A stretch of DNA of 64,000 nt from Saccharomonospora azurea NA-128 (GTDB lineage Bacteria; Actinomycetota; Actinomycetes; Mycobacteriales; Pseudonocardiaceae): positions 784,544-848,543 of the forward strand of contig NZ_CM001466.1 in assembly GCF_000231055.2 (NCBI RefSeq). Direction: 5' to 3'. Numbering within the stretch: the first letter of the stretch is position 1; every line of letters begins with the position of its first letter. This document shows, in pieces, positions 9,492 to 17,970 of the stretch. Made by a program: the position numbers and the translations under genes. The notes below the pieces were generated by a model. It saw only the letters and a program-made list of their open reading frames with translations, had not been told where the DNA came from and searched no databases.

Positions 9492-11140
9492 CTGTTCCTG
9501 GCCTGGGCCGCCAGCGCGGCCCGTAGTTCACGTTTGCTCGTCTTGCCGACACCGGTGACCGGGAACTTCTCGACCACGATCACCAGGTCCGGCACCTTGA
9601 AGGCCGCGATACCGCGCTCCCGCACGAACCGGCGCAGCTCGGCCTCACCCGGGCTCGCGCCGTCGGTGGGCACGACGTACGCGCAGGTCCGCTCGCCCAG
9701 GTACTCGTCGGGCACGCCGACCACCGCGGCGTCGAGCACGTCGGGATGGGCGATGAGGTGGTTCTCGACCTCCTCGGCCGAGACCTTCTCCCCGGCCCGG
9801 TTGATCTGTTCCTTGGCCCGCCCCACGACCTCGAGGTGCCCGGACGGGTGGCGCCGCACGAGGTCACCGGTGCGGTAGAACCCGTCGGAGGTGAACGCCG
9901 TGGCGTTGTGCTCGGCGGCGCGGTAGTACCCGCGGATGGTGTACGGCCCGCGGGTCAGCAGGGCACCCACCTCGCCGGGAACGACCTCGTCGGTCGAGGC
10001 GGCGTCCGGGTTGTCGGGGTCGACGACCCGGATCTCGTCGTCCAGCGAGATCGGCCGGCCCTGGGTGCCGAGGACGAGCTCGTCGGGGTCGTCGAGCCGC
10101 GTGTAGCAGACCAGGCCCTCGGCCATGCCGAACACCTGCTGCAGGCGGCAGCCGAGCGCGGGCCCGATGCGTTCGGCCAGTTCCCGCGCGCACTTCGCCC
10201 CGCCGACGAGCAGCACCTCCAAACTGGACAGATCGTGTTCGGTGCGGGCCGCGGCCTGCACCCACGCCGCCGCCAGCGGGGGCACCACCCCGCTGATCGT
10301 CACCCGTTCCGACTCGATCAGCCGGAACGCGACGCCGGGGTCGGGACGGGGAGCGAGCACCGTGGTCGCCCCGGCGTGGAGGGCACCGAGCACTCCCGGG
10401 GAACTGAGCGGGTAGTTGTGCGCGACCGGCAACGCCGCGAGATACACGCTGTCCGGCCGCAGCGCGCAGATCCGCGCACTCTCCCGCACGCTGTAGAGGT
10501 AGTCGTCGTGGGTACGCGGGATCAGCTTCGACAGCCCGGTGCTGCCGCCGGACAGTTGCAGGAACGCCACGCCCTCCGGGTCCGGGTCCGCGAACTCCCG
10601 GGGCGGTGCCTCGCTCAGCTCGGTGAACTCCGGCGAGCCGACCACGAGGACCTCCCGCACGCTCGCGACGTCGTCGGCGACCTCCCGCGCGGTGGCGGCG
10701 TGGTCGTGGCGCTCGTGCTCGGCGACGGTGATGATCGCGCTCGCCTCCGCCTTCTCGGCGAAGTGGCGCAACTCCGTACGGCGGTGCGCGGGAAGCGTGA
10801 ACACCGGCCAGGCGCCCAGGCGCCACAAGGCGAAGATCACGGAGACGAACTCCGGCCGGTTCGGCAGCTGCACGAGCACCCGGTCGCCCGCCCCGATGCC
10901 GCGACCGGCGAGGCCGGCGGCCAGGCGGTGCGCCCGGTCGTCGAGGTCGGAGTAGGTCCATCGGGCGGGGACGCCGTCGCTCTCCCCGACCACCGCGGTG
11001 CGGTGCCCGTACGCGGCGGCGAGCGTGGTCAGCAGCGCCCCGAAGGTCTGCCCGCGCCAGTGGCCCGCGGCCCGGTAGCGTGCCGCCACGTCGGCGGGCC
11101 AGCCGACGTGGTCCGGACCATCGGGATGTCCGGCGCTCAC
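9488..11140 (-). CDS. dhbE: 2,3-dihydroxybenzoate-AMP ligase (aryl-acid adenylation enzyme)
   Basis: Stand-alone adenylation enzyme, 550 residues, close to DhbE/EntE length. It activates an aryl acid as the AMP ester and loads the ArCP. The AMP-binding loop reads [10 protein letters not shown]. The aryl-acid signature [10 protein letters not shown] has Asn in place of the Asp that binds amino-acid amines in ordinary A domains, which marks an aryl substrate. YRTGDLVRR and GRAKEQINR follow as in the family. GTG 11140 overlaps the isochorismate synthase stop by four bases and gives a normal N-terminus ([10 protein letters not shown]). 2,3-Dihydroxybenzoate is favoured over salicylate because an isochorismatase rather than a pyruvate lyase is present. 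Confidence 0.94.
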   Translation of the reverse strand: MSAGHPDGPDHVGWPADVAARYRAAGHWRGQTFGALLTTLAAAYGHRTAVVGESDGVPARWTYSDLDDRAHRLAAGLAGRGIGAGDRVLVQLPNRPEFVSVIFALWRLGAWPVFTLPAHRRTELRHFAEKAEASAIITVAEHERHDHAATAREVADDVASVREVLVVGSPEFTELSEAPPREFADPDPEGVAFLQLSGGSTGLSKLIPRTHDDYLYSVRESARICALRPDSVYLAALPVAHNYPLSSPGVLGALHAGATTVLAPRPDPGVAFRLIESERVTISGVVPPLAAAWVQAAARTEHDLSSLEVLLVGGAKCARELAERIGPALGCRLQQVFGMAEGLVCYTRLDDPDELVLGTQGRPISLDDEIRVVDPDNPDAASTDEVVPGEVGALLTRGPYTIRGYYRAAEHNATAFTSDGFYRTGDLVRRHPSGHLEVVGRAKEQINRAGEKVSAEEVENHLIAHPDVLDAAVVGVPDEYLGERTCAYVVPTDGASPGEAELRRFVRERGIAAFKVPDLVIVVEKFPVTGVGKTSKRELRAALAAQARNR

Positions 11141-12336
11141 GAGGTCTCCTCCGCGTCGAGCGCACCGAGCAGCGTGCGGAACTTCGCGCTCGTCTCGGCG
11201 AGTTCCGCGGCGGGGTCGGACCCCGCGACGATCCCGGCGCCCGCGAACACGCGCACCGTGCGATCGCACACCTCCGCGCAGCGGATGGTGACCACCCACT
11301 CGCCGTCACCGTCCGCGTCGGTCCACCCGACGAGACCGGAGTAGTACCCGCGGTCGTGCGGTTCGAGCTCGGCGATGAGGTCGCGGGCGAGGCCGGTCGG
11401 CGTGCCGCACACCGCGGGCGTCGGGTGCAGGGCCTCGGCCAGCCCCAGCGACGACGCGGCCGGGTCGCGCGGGTCGGCCAGTGTGCCCGTGATGCGGGTC
11501 GAGAGGTGCCACATGGTCGGCGTTCCGATCACCTCGGGTTCGGCCGGGACCTGCAGGTCCGCGCAGAACCGGCCGAGCACCTCGCCCACCTGGGCGGCCA
11601 CGTGGGCGTGCTCGCGCCGGTCCTTGTCCGACGTGAGCAGGTCCGCGATCCGCCTCCGGTTCTCCGCCTCGTCGTCACTGCGGGGCCGGGAGCCCGCCAG
11701 CGGATTGGCGACCACGGTGGCGCCCCGGCGCGACACCAGCAGTTCCGGGCTGGCCCCGACGAGGGTGCGCGGTGCCCGGTCCCCCGGCTCGGTGATGTCG
11801 ACGGCGAAGGCGTGGGCCGCCGGATTGGCCTGGACCATACGTCCGAGCAGCCGCGGCACGGGGACGGGCTCGGGGGCGGTCAGCTCCAGCGACCGCGCGA
11901 GCACGACCTTCTCCAGGTCGCCCCGGCCGATCCGGCGGAGCGCCTCCACCGCGGCCGCGATGTAGTCCTCCCGCGCGGGACGAGGGGCGATCGTCCAGGG
12001 ACCGAGCGCGCCCGCCGCACCGCCCGGGAGACCGGACCCGGGCGGGCCCGCCCTCCGCACGACGGCCGGTATCACCAGGCTGGCGTCGGAGTCCGGGCGG
12101 AATCCGATCGCTCCCACGACGATCGGCTCGGACTCCCCGTCCGCGACCGCCGACTCCAGCGCCGCCGCCACTCCTTCGGCGCGCCGGCCGGGATCGGTCC
12201 GGACGATGGCGCGCACGCCGTCCGCGAGGACGGTGCCGCTCGGCGAGGAGTAGTAGAACGATCCGGGCAGATACGCGGCCAGGAGGTCGGCCGCCCGGTA
12301 GCCGGGCACCGGCCGCGTCAGCACGGACGACGACAC
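11137..12336 (-). CDS. dhbC: Isochorismate synthase
   Basis: Chorismate-utilising enzyme, 399 residues, converting chorismate to isochorismate as the first step of aryl-siderophore synthesis. Motifs of the EntC/DhbC family are present: [10 protein letters not shown] near residue 180, [21 protein letters not shown], the substrate-site [18 protein letters not shown] near 310, and [13 protein letters not shown] 12336 is preceded by a strong GGGGGTGG ribosome-binding stretch. It is the first gene of the locus and lies 21 bp downstream of an iron box, so the whole operon is probably repressed by IdeR/DmdR1-type regulators when iron is plentiful. Confidence 0.95.
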   Translation of the reverse strand: MSSSVLTRPVPGYRAADLLAAYLPGSFYYSSPSGTVLADGVRAIVRTDPGRRAEGVAAALESAVADGESEPIVVGAIGFRPDSDASLVIPAVVRRAGPPGSGLPGGAAGALGPWTIAPRPAREDYIAAAVEALRRIGRGDLEKVVLARSLELTAPEPVPVPRLLGRMVQANPAAHAFAVDITEPGDRAPRTLVGASPELLVSRRGATVVANPLAGSRPRSDDEAENRRRIADLLTSDKDRREHAHVAAQVGEVLGRFCADLQVPAEPEVIGTPTMWHLSTRITGTLADPRDPAASSLGLAEALHPTPAVCGTPTGLARDLIAELEPHDRGYYSGLVGWTDADGDGEWVVTIRCAEVCDRTVRVFAGAGIVAGSDPAAELAETSAKFRTLLGALDAEETS

Positions 12337-12357
12337 GTCACCACCCCCAACAGTTCG

Positions 12358-12376
12358 TATGGTTAGCCTTACCTAA
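12358..12376 (-). promoter_or_regulatory. Iron box (IdeR/DmdR1 operator) of the siderophore operon
   Basis: Read on the minus strand, the site is TTAGGTAAGGCTAACCATA. It matches 16 of 19 positions of the actinobacterial iron-box consensus TTAGGTTAGGCTAACCTAA. It lies just upstream of the isochorismate synthase start, where a bound repressor would block the promoter. Confidence 0.85.
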
Positions 12377-12698
12377 CCAGGAATCCCACTCGGCGACAAG
12401 GCGACGTTCACGGGAAACGAGGAGACCCGCCTCACACCGAGGAGCGGTCGGCGTTTTTCCCTGGAAACAGCGACTTTCGGCCCATCGTGGCGACACAGTG
12501 GACACACGGGCACGCCGGAGACAGCAGAGCCGGCGAAGCGGCACGCCGACGCTCGGCCACGTCGAAGACTCCACCATTTCGGACAGTTCGGACACCGCGG
12601 ACCGGGCCGCCCGCGCCGATGGTGCCGATGGTGGAGACCACGCTCGCCACGCGCCGACCTCCCTTCGCCGACCCAGACAGCACCATGATCATCCAGCT

Positions 12699-12717
12699 GT
12701 AGGAAAGGCTAACCTAA
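12699..12717 (+). promoter_or_regulatory. Second iron box, distal
   Basis: GTAGGAAAGGCTAACCTAA matches 16 of 19 positions of the IdeR/DmdR1 consensus, with a perfect right half. It lies about 360 bp upstream of the isochorismate synthase start and about 160 bp upstream of the plus-strand membrane-protein gene. It may be a distal operator of the siderophore operon, control the TRIC-like gene, or control an unannotated small transcript. Confidence 0.8.
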
Positions 12718-12878
12718 TTCCACGGGGCGCGAAAGGCGCCGTGTCCCCCACAGGCCGGGAGGTCACCCGAGCGCCGGTCCCCCGGTCCGCACCGACGCGA
12801 GGGGCGGGCTTGTGACCGCGCGCACCGAGACGGACGGGCGACCCGGCGCGGGGGCCACTGCCGATCGACACTGGCGGT

Positions 12879-13577
12879 ATGTTCCACTCGCCGGTCATCC
12901 TCGCCCTGGACCTCCTGGGGACGTTCGCGTTCGCTCTGAACGGCGCCCTGACCGCCGCCCGGGCGTCCCGTCTGGATCTCGTCGGCGTCCTGGTCCTGGG
13001 CATGGTCACCGCCCTCGGCGGAGGGATGATCCGCGACATCCTGCTCAACGTGCCTCCGGCCACGTTCGGCGACCTCCGTTACCTGGGCCTGGCCGCCGGC
13101 GGCGCCCTCGTCGCGTTCGTCCTGAGCGTGGAGCTCGAGCGCTACACGCGGCTCATCAACGTCTTCGACGCGATCGGGTTGAGCGTGTTCTGCGTGACCG
13201 GCATGAGCAAGGCCCTCGAAGCCGGAATGGGCAGTGTGCAGGCGGTCATTCTCGGCGTCATCACGGCGGTGGGCGGCGGAACACTGCGCGACGTGGCGGT
13301 GATGCGCGTTCCCACCGTGCTCACCAGCGACTTCTACGCCGTTCCCGCGCTCGTGGGAGCGGCCCTCGCCGCGACGGCCGTCGGCCTCGGCCTCCACGGA
13401 CTCGTCGCCGCACTGGTACCCGCCGCGGTGGCCTTCACCATCCGCATGCTCGGCATTCGCTACAGCTTCCGGGTGCCTCAGGTCCGCGAAGGTAGAGCGC
13501 GGTCCGACCACGACCGGCCTCGCAAGCGGCGTCGGGGCCGCAAGCGCCGCGACACCGACACCGACACCGACACCTGA
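12879..13577 (+). CDS. UPF0126/TRIC-family membrane protein
   Basis: Integral membrane protein of 232 residues with two tandem copies of the UPF0126 (glycine-rich, YicG-like) unit. Each half has the GG(G)MIRDILL / GGGTLRDVAV signature, near residues 47 and 127, within about seven hydrophobic helices. Family members are related to trimeric intracellular cation channels. The C-terminus is unusual: a strongly basic stretch (KRRRGRKRR) followed by DTDTDTDT, encoded by a perfect hexanucleotide repeat. An iron box lies about 160 bp upstream, so iron control is possible but unproven. The ribosome-binding site is weak; ATG 12879 is chosen because it begins at the first transmembrane helix. Confidence 0.9.
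   Translation: MFHSPVILALDLLGTFAFALNGALTAARASRLDLVGVLVLGMVTALGGGMIRDILLNVPPATFGDLRYLGLAAGGALVAFVLSVELERYTRLINVFDAIGLSVFCVTGMSKALEAGMGSVQAVILGVITAVGGGTLRDVAVMRVPTVLTSDFYAVPALVGAALAATAVGLGLHGLVAALVPAAVAFTIRMLGIRYSFRVPQVREGRARSDHDRPRKRRRGRKRRDTDTDTDT
13551..13574 (+). repeat. GACACC hexanucleotide repeat, four copies
   Basis: Four exact tandem copies of GACACC encode the alternating Asp-Thr tail of the UPF0126 protein and run directly into its TGA. Such a tract can change length by slippage without changing frame. Confidence 0.9.
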
Positions 13578-13679
13578 GAGCTCTCCGGCTCACCGGCCTG
13601 CACCCCACACCGCCGAGGTGCATCCTGGATCCGGAGCCGACCCTCGTTCGCCCCGTGCGGGCCGATTCCGGGAGAGCGT

Positions 13680-13997
13680 ATGTCACGTGAGACACGAGCC
13701 TCGGCCGTCCTGGCCGGCCCCGACGAGGTGCGGTCGTGGCAGGAGGACCTCTACCGCCACCTGCACGGCTGGTCGGCGAGCGAGGACTTCAGCGACCTGG
13801 TCGGCAACCACGGCATCGCCTACAGCTACTGGGGCATCGGCGGTATCGATCCCGAGCAGTACGACCGAGCGGCCCGCGAGGGACGGCTCGGACAGGACAT
13901 CCCGGCCAACCACTCGCCGGGCTTCGCCCCCGCGATCCAGCCCACTCTCGACGTCGGGACGCAGGCGCTGGTCGTGGCCGCCCTCGAATGGTTGTAA
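13680..13997 (+). pseudogene. Internally deleted M20-family amidohydrolase remnant
   Basis: Open frame of 105 residues joining two distant parts of an M20 peptidase/amidohydrolase. Residues about 1-31 (RSWQEDLYRHLH) match the family's N-terminus. Residues about 33-105 (SEDFS, YWGIGGIDPE, NHSPGFAP, TGTQALVVAALEWL in related form) match its extreme C-terminus. A full protein has about 400 residues, so nearly 300 in the middle, including most metal ligands and the lid domain, are missing without loss of frame. A ribosome-binding site (GGGAGAG) and start remain. It is probably non-functional; a small expressed protein cannot be excluded. Confidence 0.75.
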
Positions 13998-14218
13998 CCC
14001 TTTTTCACGGTCACCGACACACCCTCGACGCTTCTCGACGTCGTGTCGCCGCAGCCCGCTGACCTGCACCTCAGCGCGCCTGCAGATGAGTTTCTCCCAT
14101 CCGACTAGCCCGTTCGGCTCACGACTTTCGATGGCAGGCAATCGGCAGGGCTTTGTCTAAAGTTCACCCGATTGTGTGTCTTATCCGGACGAGGATCCGG
14201 AACCGAGCCGGAGGTGGC

Positions 14219-15640
14219 ATGTCCCGCTTCAGACCCCTGCTGCTGCCCACCGCACTGGCGGTCGGCCTCAGCACCGTCCTCGCCGCGCCCGCGGCGAGTG
14301 CCCAGTCGCCCGCCGAGGCGGAGTGCGACACCACGAGTGCGCCCTACAACTACGTCGTGCTGTACCAGCCGCGCACGCCGCAGGCGCAGGTCGACGCCGA
14401 GTTGACCGCCAAGTGCGGTGACCGGGTCGCCTACTACCCGGAGATCGGCGTGGCCGTCGCGAGCTCCCGCAACGCCGACTTCGCCGACCTCGTCGGAGTC
14501 CACCGGGCCTACTCGGGTGCGCGCGAGGTCGCTCACCCGGCCACCACGGGCGCCGCCGCGGCACGCGCCCAGGCGCGCGCGGAGATCGAGACCGAGGAGA
14601 CCGTCGAGGTCGTCACCACCACGGATGTCTCCGCCGAACAGTGGGACATGCGGATGATCAAGGCTCCGCAGGCGAACGCGATCGACGAGGGCAGCTCCTC
14701 GGTGACCGTGGGCGTGCTGGACTCGGGCATCGAACCCACTCACCCGGCGCTGGTCGGCGCACTCGACCCGACGACGTCGGCCGGATGCAACACCGGCGCG
14801 CCCGACACCGACCCCGCGGCGTGGGCACCGACGACCTCCGACCACGGCACGCACGTCGCCGGCACGATCGCGGGCAAGGACACCGCCCGCGGGTTCACCG
14901 GCATCGCTCCCGGCGTGCGCATGGCCTCGGTGAAGGTCGTCAACGACGACGGCTACATCTTCCCGGAAGCCGCCGTCTGCGGGTTCATGTGGGCGGCCGA
15001 GCACCGTTTCGACGTGACCAACAACAGCTACTACGTCGACCCGGGGATGTTCTACTGCCCAACGCAGCCCGGCGACGCCGCCGCCTACGAGGCCGTGCGG
15101 CGCGCTGTCGCGTACTCGCACCAGCGCGGCGTGCTGAACGTGGCCGCCGCGGGCAACAGCGGCTTCGACCTCACCGACCCGCCCGCCGACGACCCCAACC
15201 GGGGACACGCGGTGGACGCCGGCTGCAAGATCCTGCCCAAGAGCCTCGACGACGTCGTGACCGTGTCCGCGGTCGGCTACGAGGGCACCAAGTCCTCGTA
15301 CAGCAACTACGGCTCCGGCGAGGTCGACGTGACCGCGCCGGGCGGGGATCGCGCACAGTTGCCGCCGGAGGGCGAGGGCGCGGGCTGCCCGGTGTCCAGT
15401 GTGTTCGGTGGCGAGTACGGCACCAAGTGCGGAACGTCGATGGCCGCGCCGCACGCCGCCGGGGTGGCCGCGCTGATCGCGAGCAAGCGTCCCCACCTGC
15501 CGCCGAAGGCCGTCGCGGCGCTCCTGCGCGCCAAGGCCGACAGCGTGGCGTGCGACGGCGCCGAGGACTGCACCGGGCCCGCCGCGAAGAACTCCTTCTA
15601 CGGCCACGGCCTCGTCGACGCCCTGGCCGCCGTGAGGTAG
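14219..15640 (+). CDS. Secreted subtilisin-family serine protease (S8)
   Basis: Extracellular protease, 473 residues. A signal peptide of about 28 residues ends near ASA/QS; a pro-region of roughly 110 residues follows. The catalytic triad is visible: Asp168 (VGVLDSG), His209 (DHGTHVAGT) and Ser407 (GTSMAAPHAAG), with the oxyanion Asn313 in AAAGNSG. Several Cys residues suggest disulphides in the mature enzyme. ATG 14219 is chosen because GGAGG lies six bases upstream and the signal peptide begins there. The gene stands alone, ending against a convergent operon with a shared hairpin between them. No link to either natural-product locus is evident. Confidence 0.95.
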   Translation: MSRFRPLLLPTALAVGLSTVLAAPAASAQSPAEAECDTTSAPYNYVVLYQPRTPQAQVDAELTAKCGDRVAYYPEIGVAVASSRNADFADLVGVHRAYSGAREVAHPATTGAAAARAQARAEIETEETVEVVTTTDVSAEQWDMRMIKAPQANAIDEGSSSVTVGVLDSGIEPTHPALVGALDPTTSAGCNTGAPDTDPAAWAPTTSDHGTHVAGTIAGKDTARGFTGIAPGVRMASVKVVNDDGYIFPEAAVCGFMWAAEHRFDVTNNSYYVDPGMFYCPTQPGDAAAYEAVRRAVAYSHQRGVLNVAAAGNSGFDLTDPPADDPNRGHAVDAGCKILPKSLDDVVTVSAVGYEGTKSSYSNYGSGEVDVTAPGGDRAQLPPEGEGAGCPVSSVFGGEYGTKCGTSMAAPHAAGVAALIASKRPHLPPKAVAALLRAKADSVACDGAEDCTGPAAKNSFYGHGLVDALAAVR

Positions 15641-15664
15641 TCGCGAGCGAGCCGGTCGACGGCA

Positions 15665-15714
15665 GGGCCGTCGGTGTCCCCCGCGGTGAGGACGACGGAG
15701 GACACCGGCGGCCC
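15665..15714. terminator. Bidirectional terminator hairpin between convergent genes
   Basis: A 15-base left arm (GGGCCGTCGGTGTCC) pairs fully with the right arm GGACACCGGCGGCCC, using one G-U wobble, around a 20-base loop. It lies between the subtilase stop (15640) and the reductase stop (15714), where a terminator is needed for both strands. Confidence 0.8.
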
Positions 15715-16763
15715 TACGACACGCGCGACGGTCCCGCGTAGCGGCCGGTCACCACGGGGAAGTCGGTGATCCGGCGGCACCCCGGTTCCGCATCGCACAG
15801 CGGGCCGATCAGGTTCACCACCCTCGCCGCGTTGAGCCGCATCATGTTCTCCACTCCGAGATGGGCGAAGTCCACCGCGAGGTCCGGGTCGCCGGACACG
15901 CGGACGCTCAGTTCGGGGTCGTCCTCGCGCTGCTGCCAGCCGTCACCGAGTCCCAGATCCGCGGCGTGTTCGATCACCGTCGTGTGCCACGGCTCGTCGT
16001 CGACGAAGCCCGTGAACTCGAAGCGCATGGCCGCCGCGGTGCCTTCCGGGATCGTGATCCCGCTGGCGGGCAGGTGCAGCTCCCGAGGGGCGGGCAGGAT
16101 CTCCCACCCGGTGGTGCGGAAGTCGGTCAGCCGCGCTCCCAGGGTGTCGGCCACCAGGTGGGCCGCCTGGTACTCGTACCAGTGGAACGCCTGCGTCAGC
16201 ATGGCGCCCCGCTGACTCTGCTCGCCGCACTCCTCGACAGGCGAGCCGAATCCGAGGATCCGGAGGACCTCCTTGCCCTCGTAGTCGCGGTGGAGGTTGC
16301 GCTCCCGCGTCCAGACGCGCCGCACCGACCCCGTGTAGCCGGACAGCACCAGCGGCAGGACGTCGTTGAGCAGACCGGGCATGTTGCCACCGCCGGTCAG
16401 CGACACCCCGCCCTCCCGGCAGGCCGCCTCCAGCTCCTCGTAGCCGGGGAGGCCGCGCATGTCGAAGCCACCGGCGAGCGTCAGGACGTTCTTGCCCGAG
16501 CGCAGGATGCGCACCACCAGGTCGTGGTCCCAGAACGGCGGGTTCAGCAGGACACAGTCGGCGTCCAGGGCGAGCACGGCGTCCACGTCCCGTGTGGCCG
16601 TGACGCCGATCGGGCCGATGCCCGCCAGCTCACCGGCGTCCACGCCGTCCTTGCCCGGCGTCTGCGTGACCACCGCCGCGAGTTCGCAGTCCTCGCGCTC
16701 GGACAGCAGTCTGATCTGGTGCTTCGCGATCGCACCGGTGTACCACTGGATCACCCGATACAC
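15714..16763 (-). CDS. DapB-like NAD(P)-dependent reductase/dehydrogenase family protein
   Basis: Protein of 349 residues with an N-terminal Rossmann-type region (VIQWYTGAIAKHQIRLL) and the layout of the dihydrodipicolinate-reductase N-terminal family, which includes 2,4-diaminopentanoate dehydrogenase. A GGGNMPGLLNDVLP segment near residue 125 and the closing YAGPSRVS region fit uncharacterised actinobacterial members. The ATG at 16763 has GAGGAGG upstream. It lies 38 bp after the oxidoreductase gene on the same strand, so the two probably form an operon. The substrate is not known. Confidence 0.8.
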   Translation of the reverse strand: MYRVIQWYTGAIAKHQIRLLSEREDCELAAVVTQTPGKDGVDAGELAGIGPIGVTATRDVDAVLALDADCVLLNPPFWDHDLVVRILRSGKNVLTLAGGFDMRGLPGYEELEAACREGGVSLTGGGNMPGLLNDVLPLVLSGYTGSVRRVWTRERNLHRDYEGKEVLRILGFGSPVEECGEQSQRGAMLTQAFHWYEYQAAHLVADTLGARLTDFRTTGWEILPAPRELHLPASGITIPEGTAAAMRFEFTGFVDDEPWHTTVIEHAADLGLGDGWQQREDDPELSVRVSGDPDLAVDFAHLGVENMMRLNAARVVNLIGPLCDAEPGCRRITDFPVVTGRYAGPSRVS

Positions 16764-16801
16764 GGGAACCTCCTCGGTCGGTCGTCACGTCCATTCCCCG
16801 C

Positions 16802-17755
16802 TCACCGGGCGACGTCGAGAGCGAGCTTGCCGACGGTGCGGCGCGCGCACAGGTCCTCGTGCGCTGCTCGCGCCTCGGCGAGCGGGTACACGCCGCCGCA
16901 CACCACACGCAGGCGCTGCGACGTCACATGGTCGTACAGCTCGCGCAGCGCGGTCTCCAACAGTCCCGGTTTCGTCGTCGCGTGTTCGAGCACGAAGCCG
17001 CTCACGGTCGTCGAGGAGTCCATCAGCTCCGGCAGTCCCACCGGCGGCGGCAGCGTGCGGCTCGCCATGCCGTAGCAGATCAGCCGCCCCAGGGGAGCGA
17101 GCACGGCCCGGCTCTGCCGGGTGATCTCACCACCCGACATGTCCAGCACGATGTCCACACCGGACCCTTCGGTGACCTCGCGGACGGCGTCGGCGAAGTC
17201 CTCCCGGGTCGAGTCGACCGTCGCATCGGCGCCGAGGTCGCGGGCGAGCTCGCGTTTGGCCGGTGTACCGGCCGCGGCGATCACCCGGCCCGCTCCCGCG
17301 AGGACGGCCAACTGGACGGCGAGGCTGCCGACTCCCCCGGCAGCCGCCTGGACCAGCACGCTCTCACCGGGTCTGATCCGCGCGCTCTCGTGCAGGAGCA
17401 GCCACGCGGTCGTTCCCTGCACCAGCAGAGCGAGCGCGGAGAAGTCGTCGACCGCGTCCGGGATGTCCACGGGCATGGTCGCGTCGACGGCGACCCGCTC
17501 GGCATAGCCACCGTTCGGCACCGTCGCCGCGACTCGCCGTCCGTCCTCGGTGCGTCCCACCACCTCCATTCCCGGAATGACAGGCAGTCGCATTCCCGGG
17601 GATTCGGTCAATTCGGAATAGTGGGTGTCGCGGTAATTGATTCCGGCCAACGTCACGTCGACCAGCACTTGTTCTTCCGTCGGCTTCGGATCCGCGACGT
17701 CCGCGGTCCGCAACACTTCCGGCCCGCCGAAGGCGGTGATCTGGACGGCTCGCAC
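16802..17755 (-). CDS. Zinc-free quinone oxidoreductase / MDR-family alcohol dehydrogenase
   Basis: Medium-chain dehydrogenase/reductase, 317 residues, of the NADPH:quinone oxidoreductase type. The N-terminal GroES-like fold has GINYRDTHY near residue 40. The nucleotide-binding fold has AAAGGVGSLAVQLA near 140. The cysteine ligands of structural zinc seen in classical alcohol dehydrogenases are absent. Translation starts with GTG at 17755. It is divergent from the P450 pair, with a 17-bp palindrome in the shared upstream region, and is followed by the DapB-like gene. The true substrate is unknown. Confidence 0.9.
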   Translation of the reverse strand: MRAVQITAFGGPEVLRTADVADPKPTEEQVLVDVTLAGINYRDTHYSELTESPGMRLPVIPGMEVVGRTEDGRRVAATVPNGGYAERVAVDATMPVDIPDAVDDFSALALLVQGTTAWLLLHESARIRPGESVLVQAAAGGVGSLAVQLAVLAGAGRVIAAAGTPAKRELARDLGADATVDSTREDFADAVREVTEGSGVDIVLDMSGGEITRQSRAVLAPLGRLICYGMASRTLPPPVGLPELMDSSTTVSGFVLEHATTKPGLLETALRELYDHVTSQRLRVVCGGVYPLAEARAAHEDLCARRTVGKLALDVAR

Positions 17756-17794
17756 GACGAACAGACTAAACCGGGTTCAACCGCGACGACCATC

Positions 17795-17811
17795 GTTCGT
17801 CGATCACGAAC
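17795..17811. promoter_or_regulatory. Candidate operator palindrome in divergent promoter region
   Basis: GTTCGTCGATCACGAAC is a 6-bp perfect inverted repeat with a 5-bp spacer. It lies about 40 bp upstream of the quinone oxidoreductase start and 160 bp upstream of the first P450. The size and placement suit a dimeric repressor, but no regulator gene is adjacent. No convincing -10/-35 pair is seen. Confidence 0.4.
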
Positions 17812-17970
17812 AGGGACCCCGCGAACCCTGGCGTCACGGACTTCCCCAGTGTCATCGGCACTTCTAGACTGTGCGCCGACCCGCTGCCCTGCGGAGAACC
17901 TCAGTGCGGCACATCCGACGAACGCAGTGTTTCCGAACAGACCTGGGCCGATCACCCCGAGAGGAATCCG

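Larger units (their letters stand above)
12337..12878. other. 542-bp intergenic region with two iron boxes
   Basis: Region between isochorismate synthase (minus) and the UPF0126/TRIC gene (plus). Iron boxes lie at both ends. The few short open frames between them have poor codon bias, no good ribosome-binding site and no recognisable product. I see no convincing gene here, and no tRNA, MbtH-like or transposase sequence. Confidence 0.6.

Noticed and set aside
12432-12692. Minus-strand frame of 86 codons between the two iron boxes
   Set aside because: Its ATG lies only 7 bp from the distal iron box with no room for a ribosome-binding site, the codon bias is weak and the product matches no family known to me.
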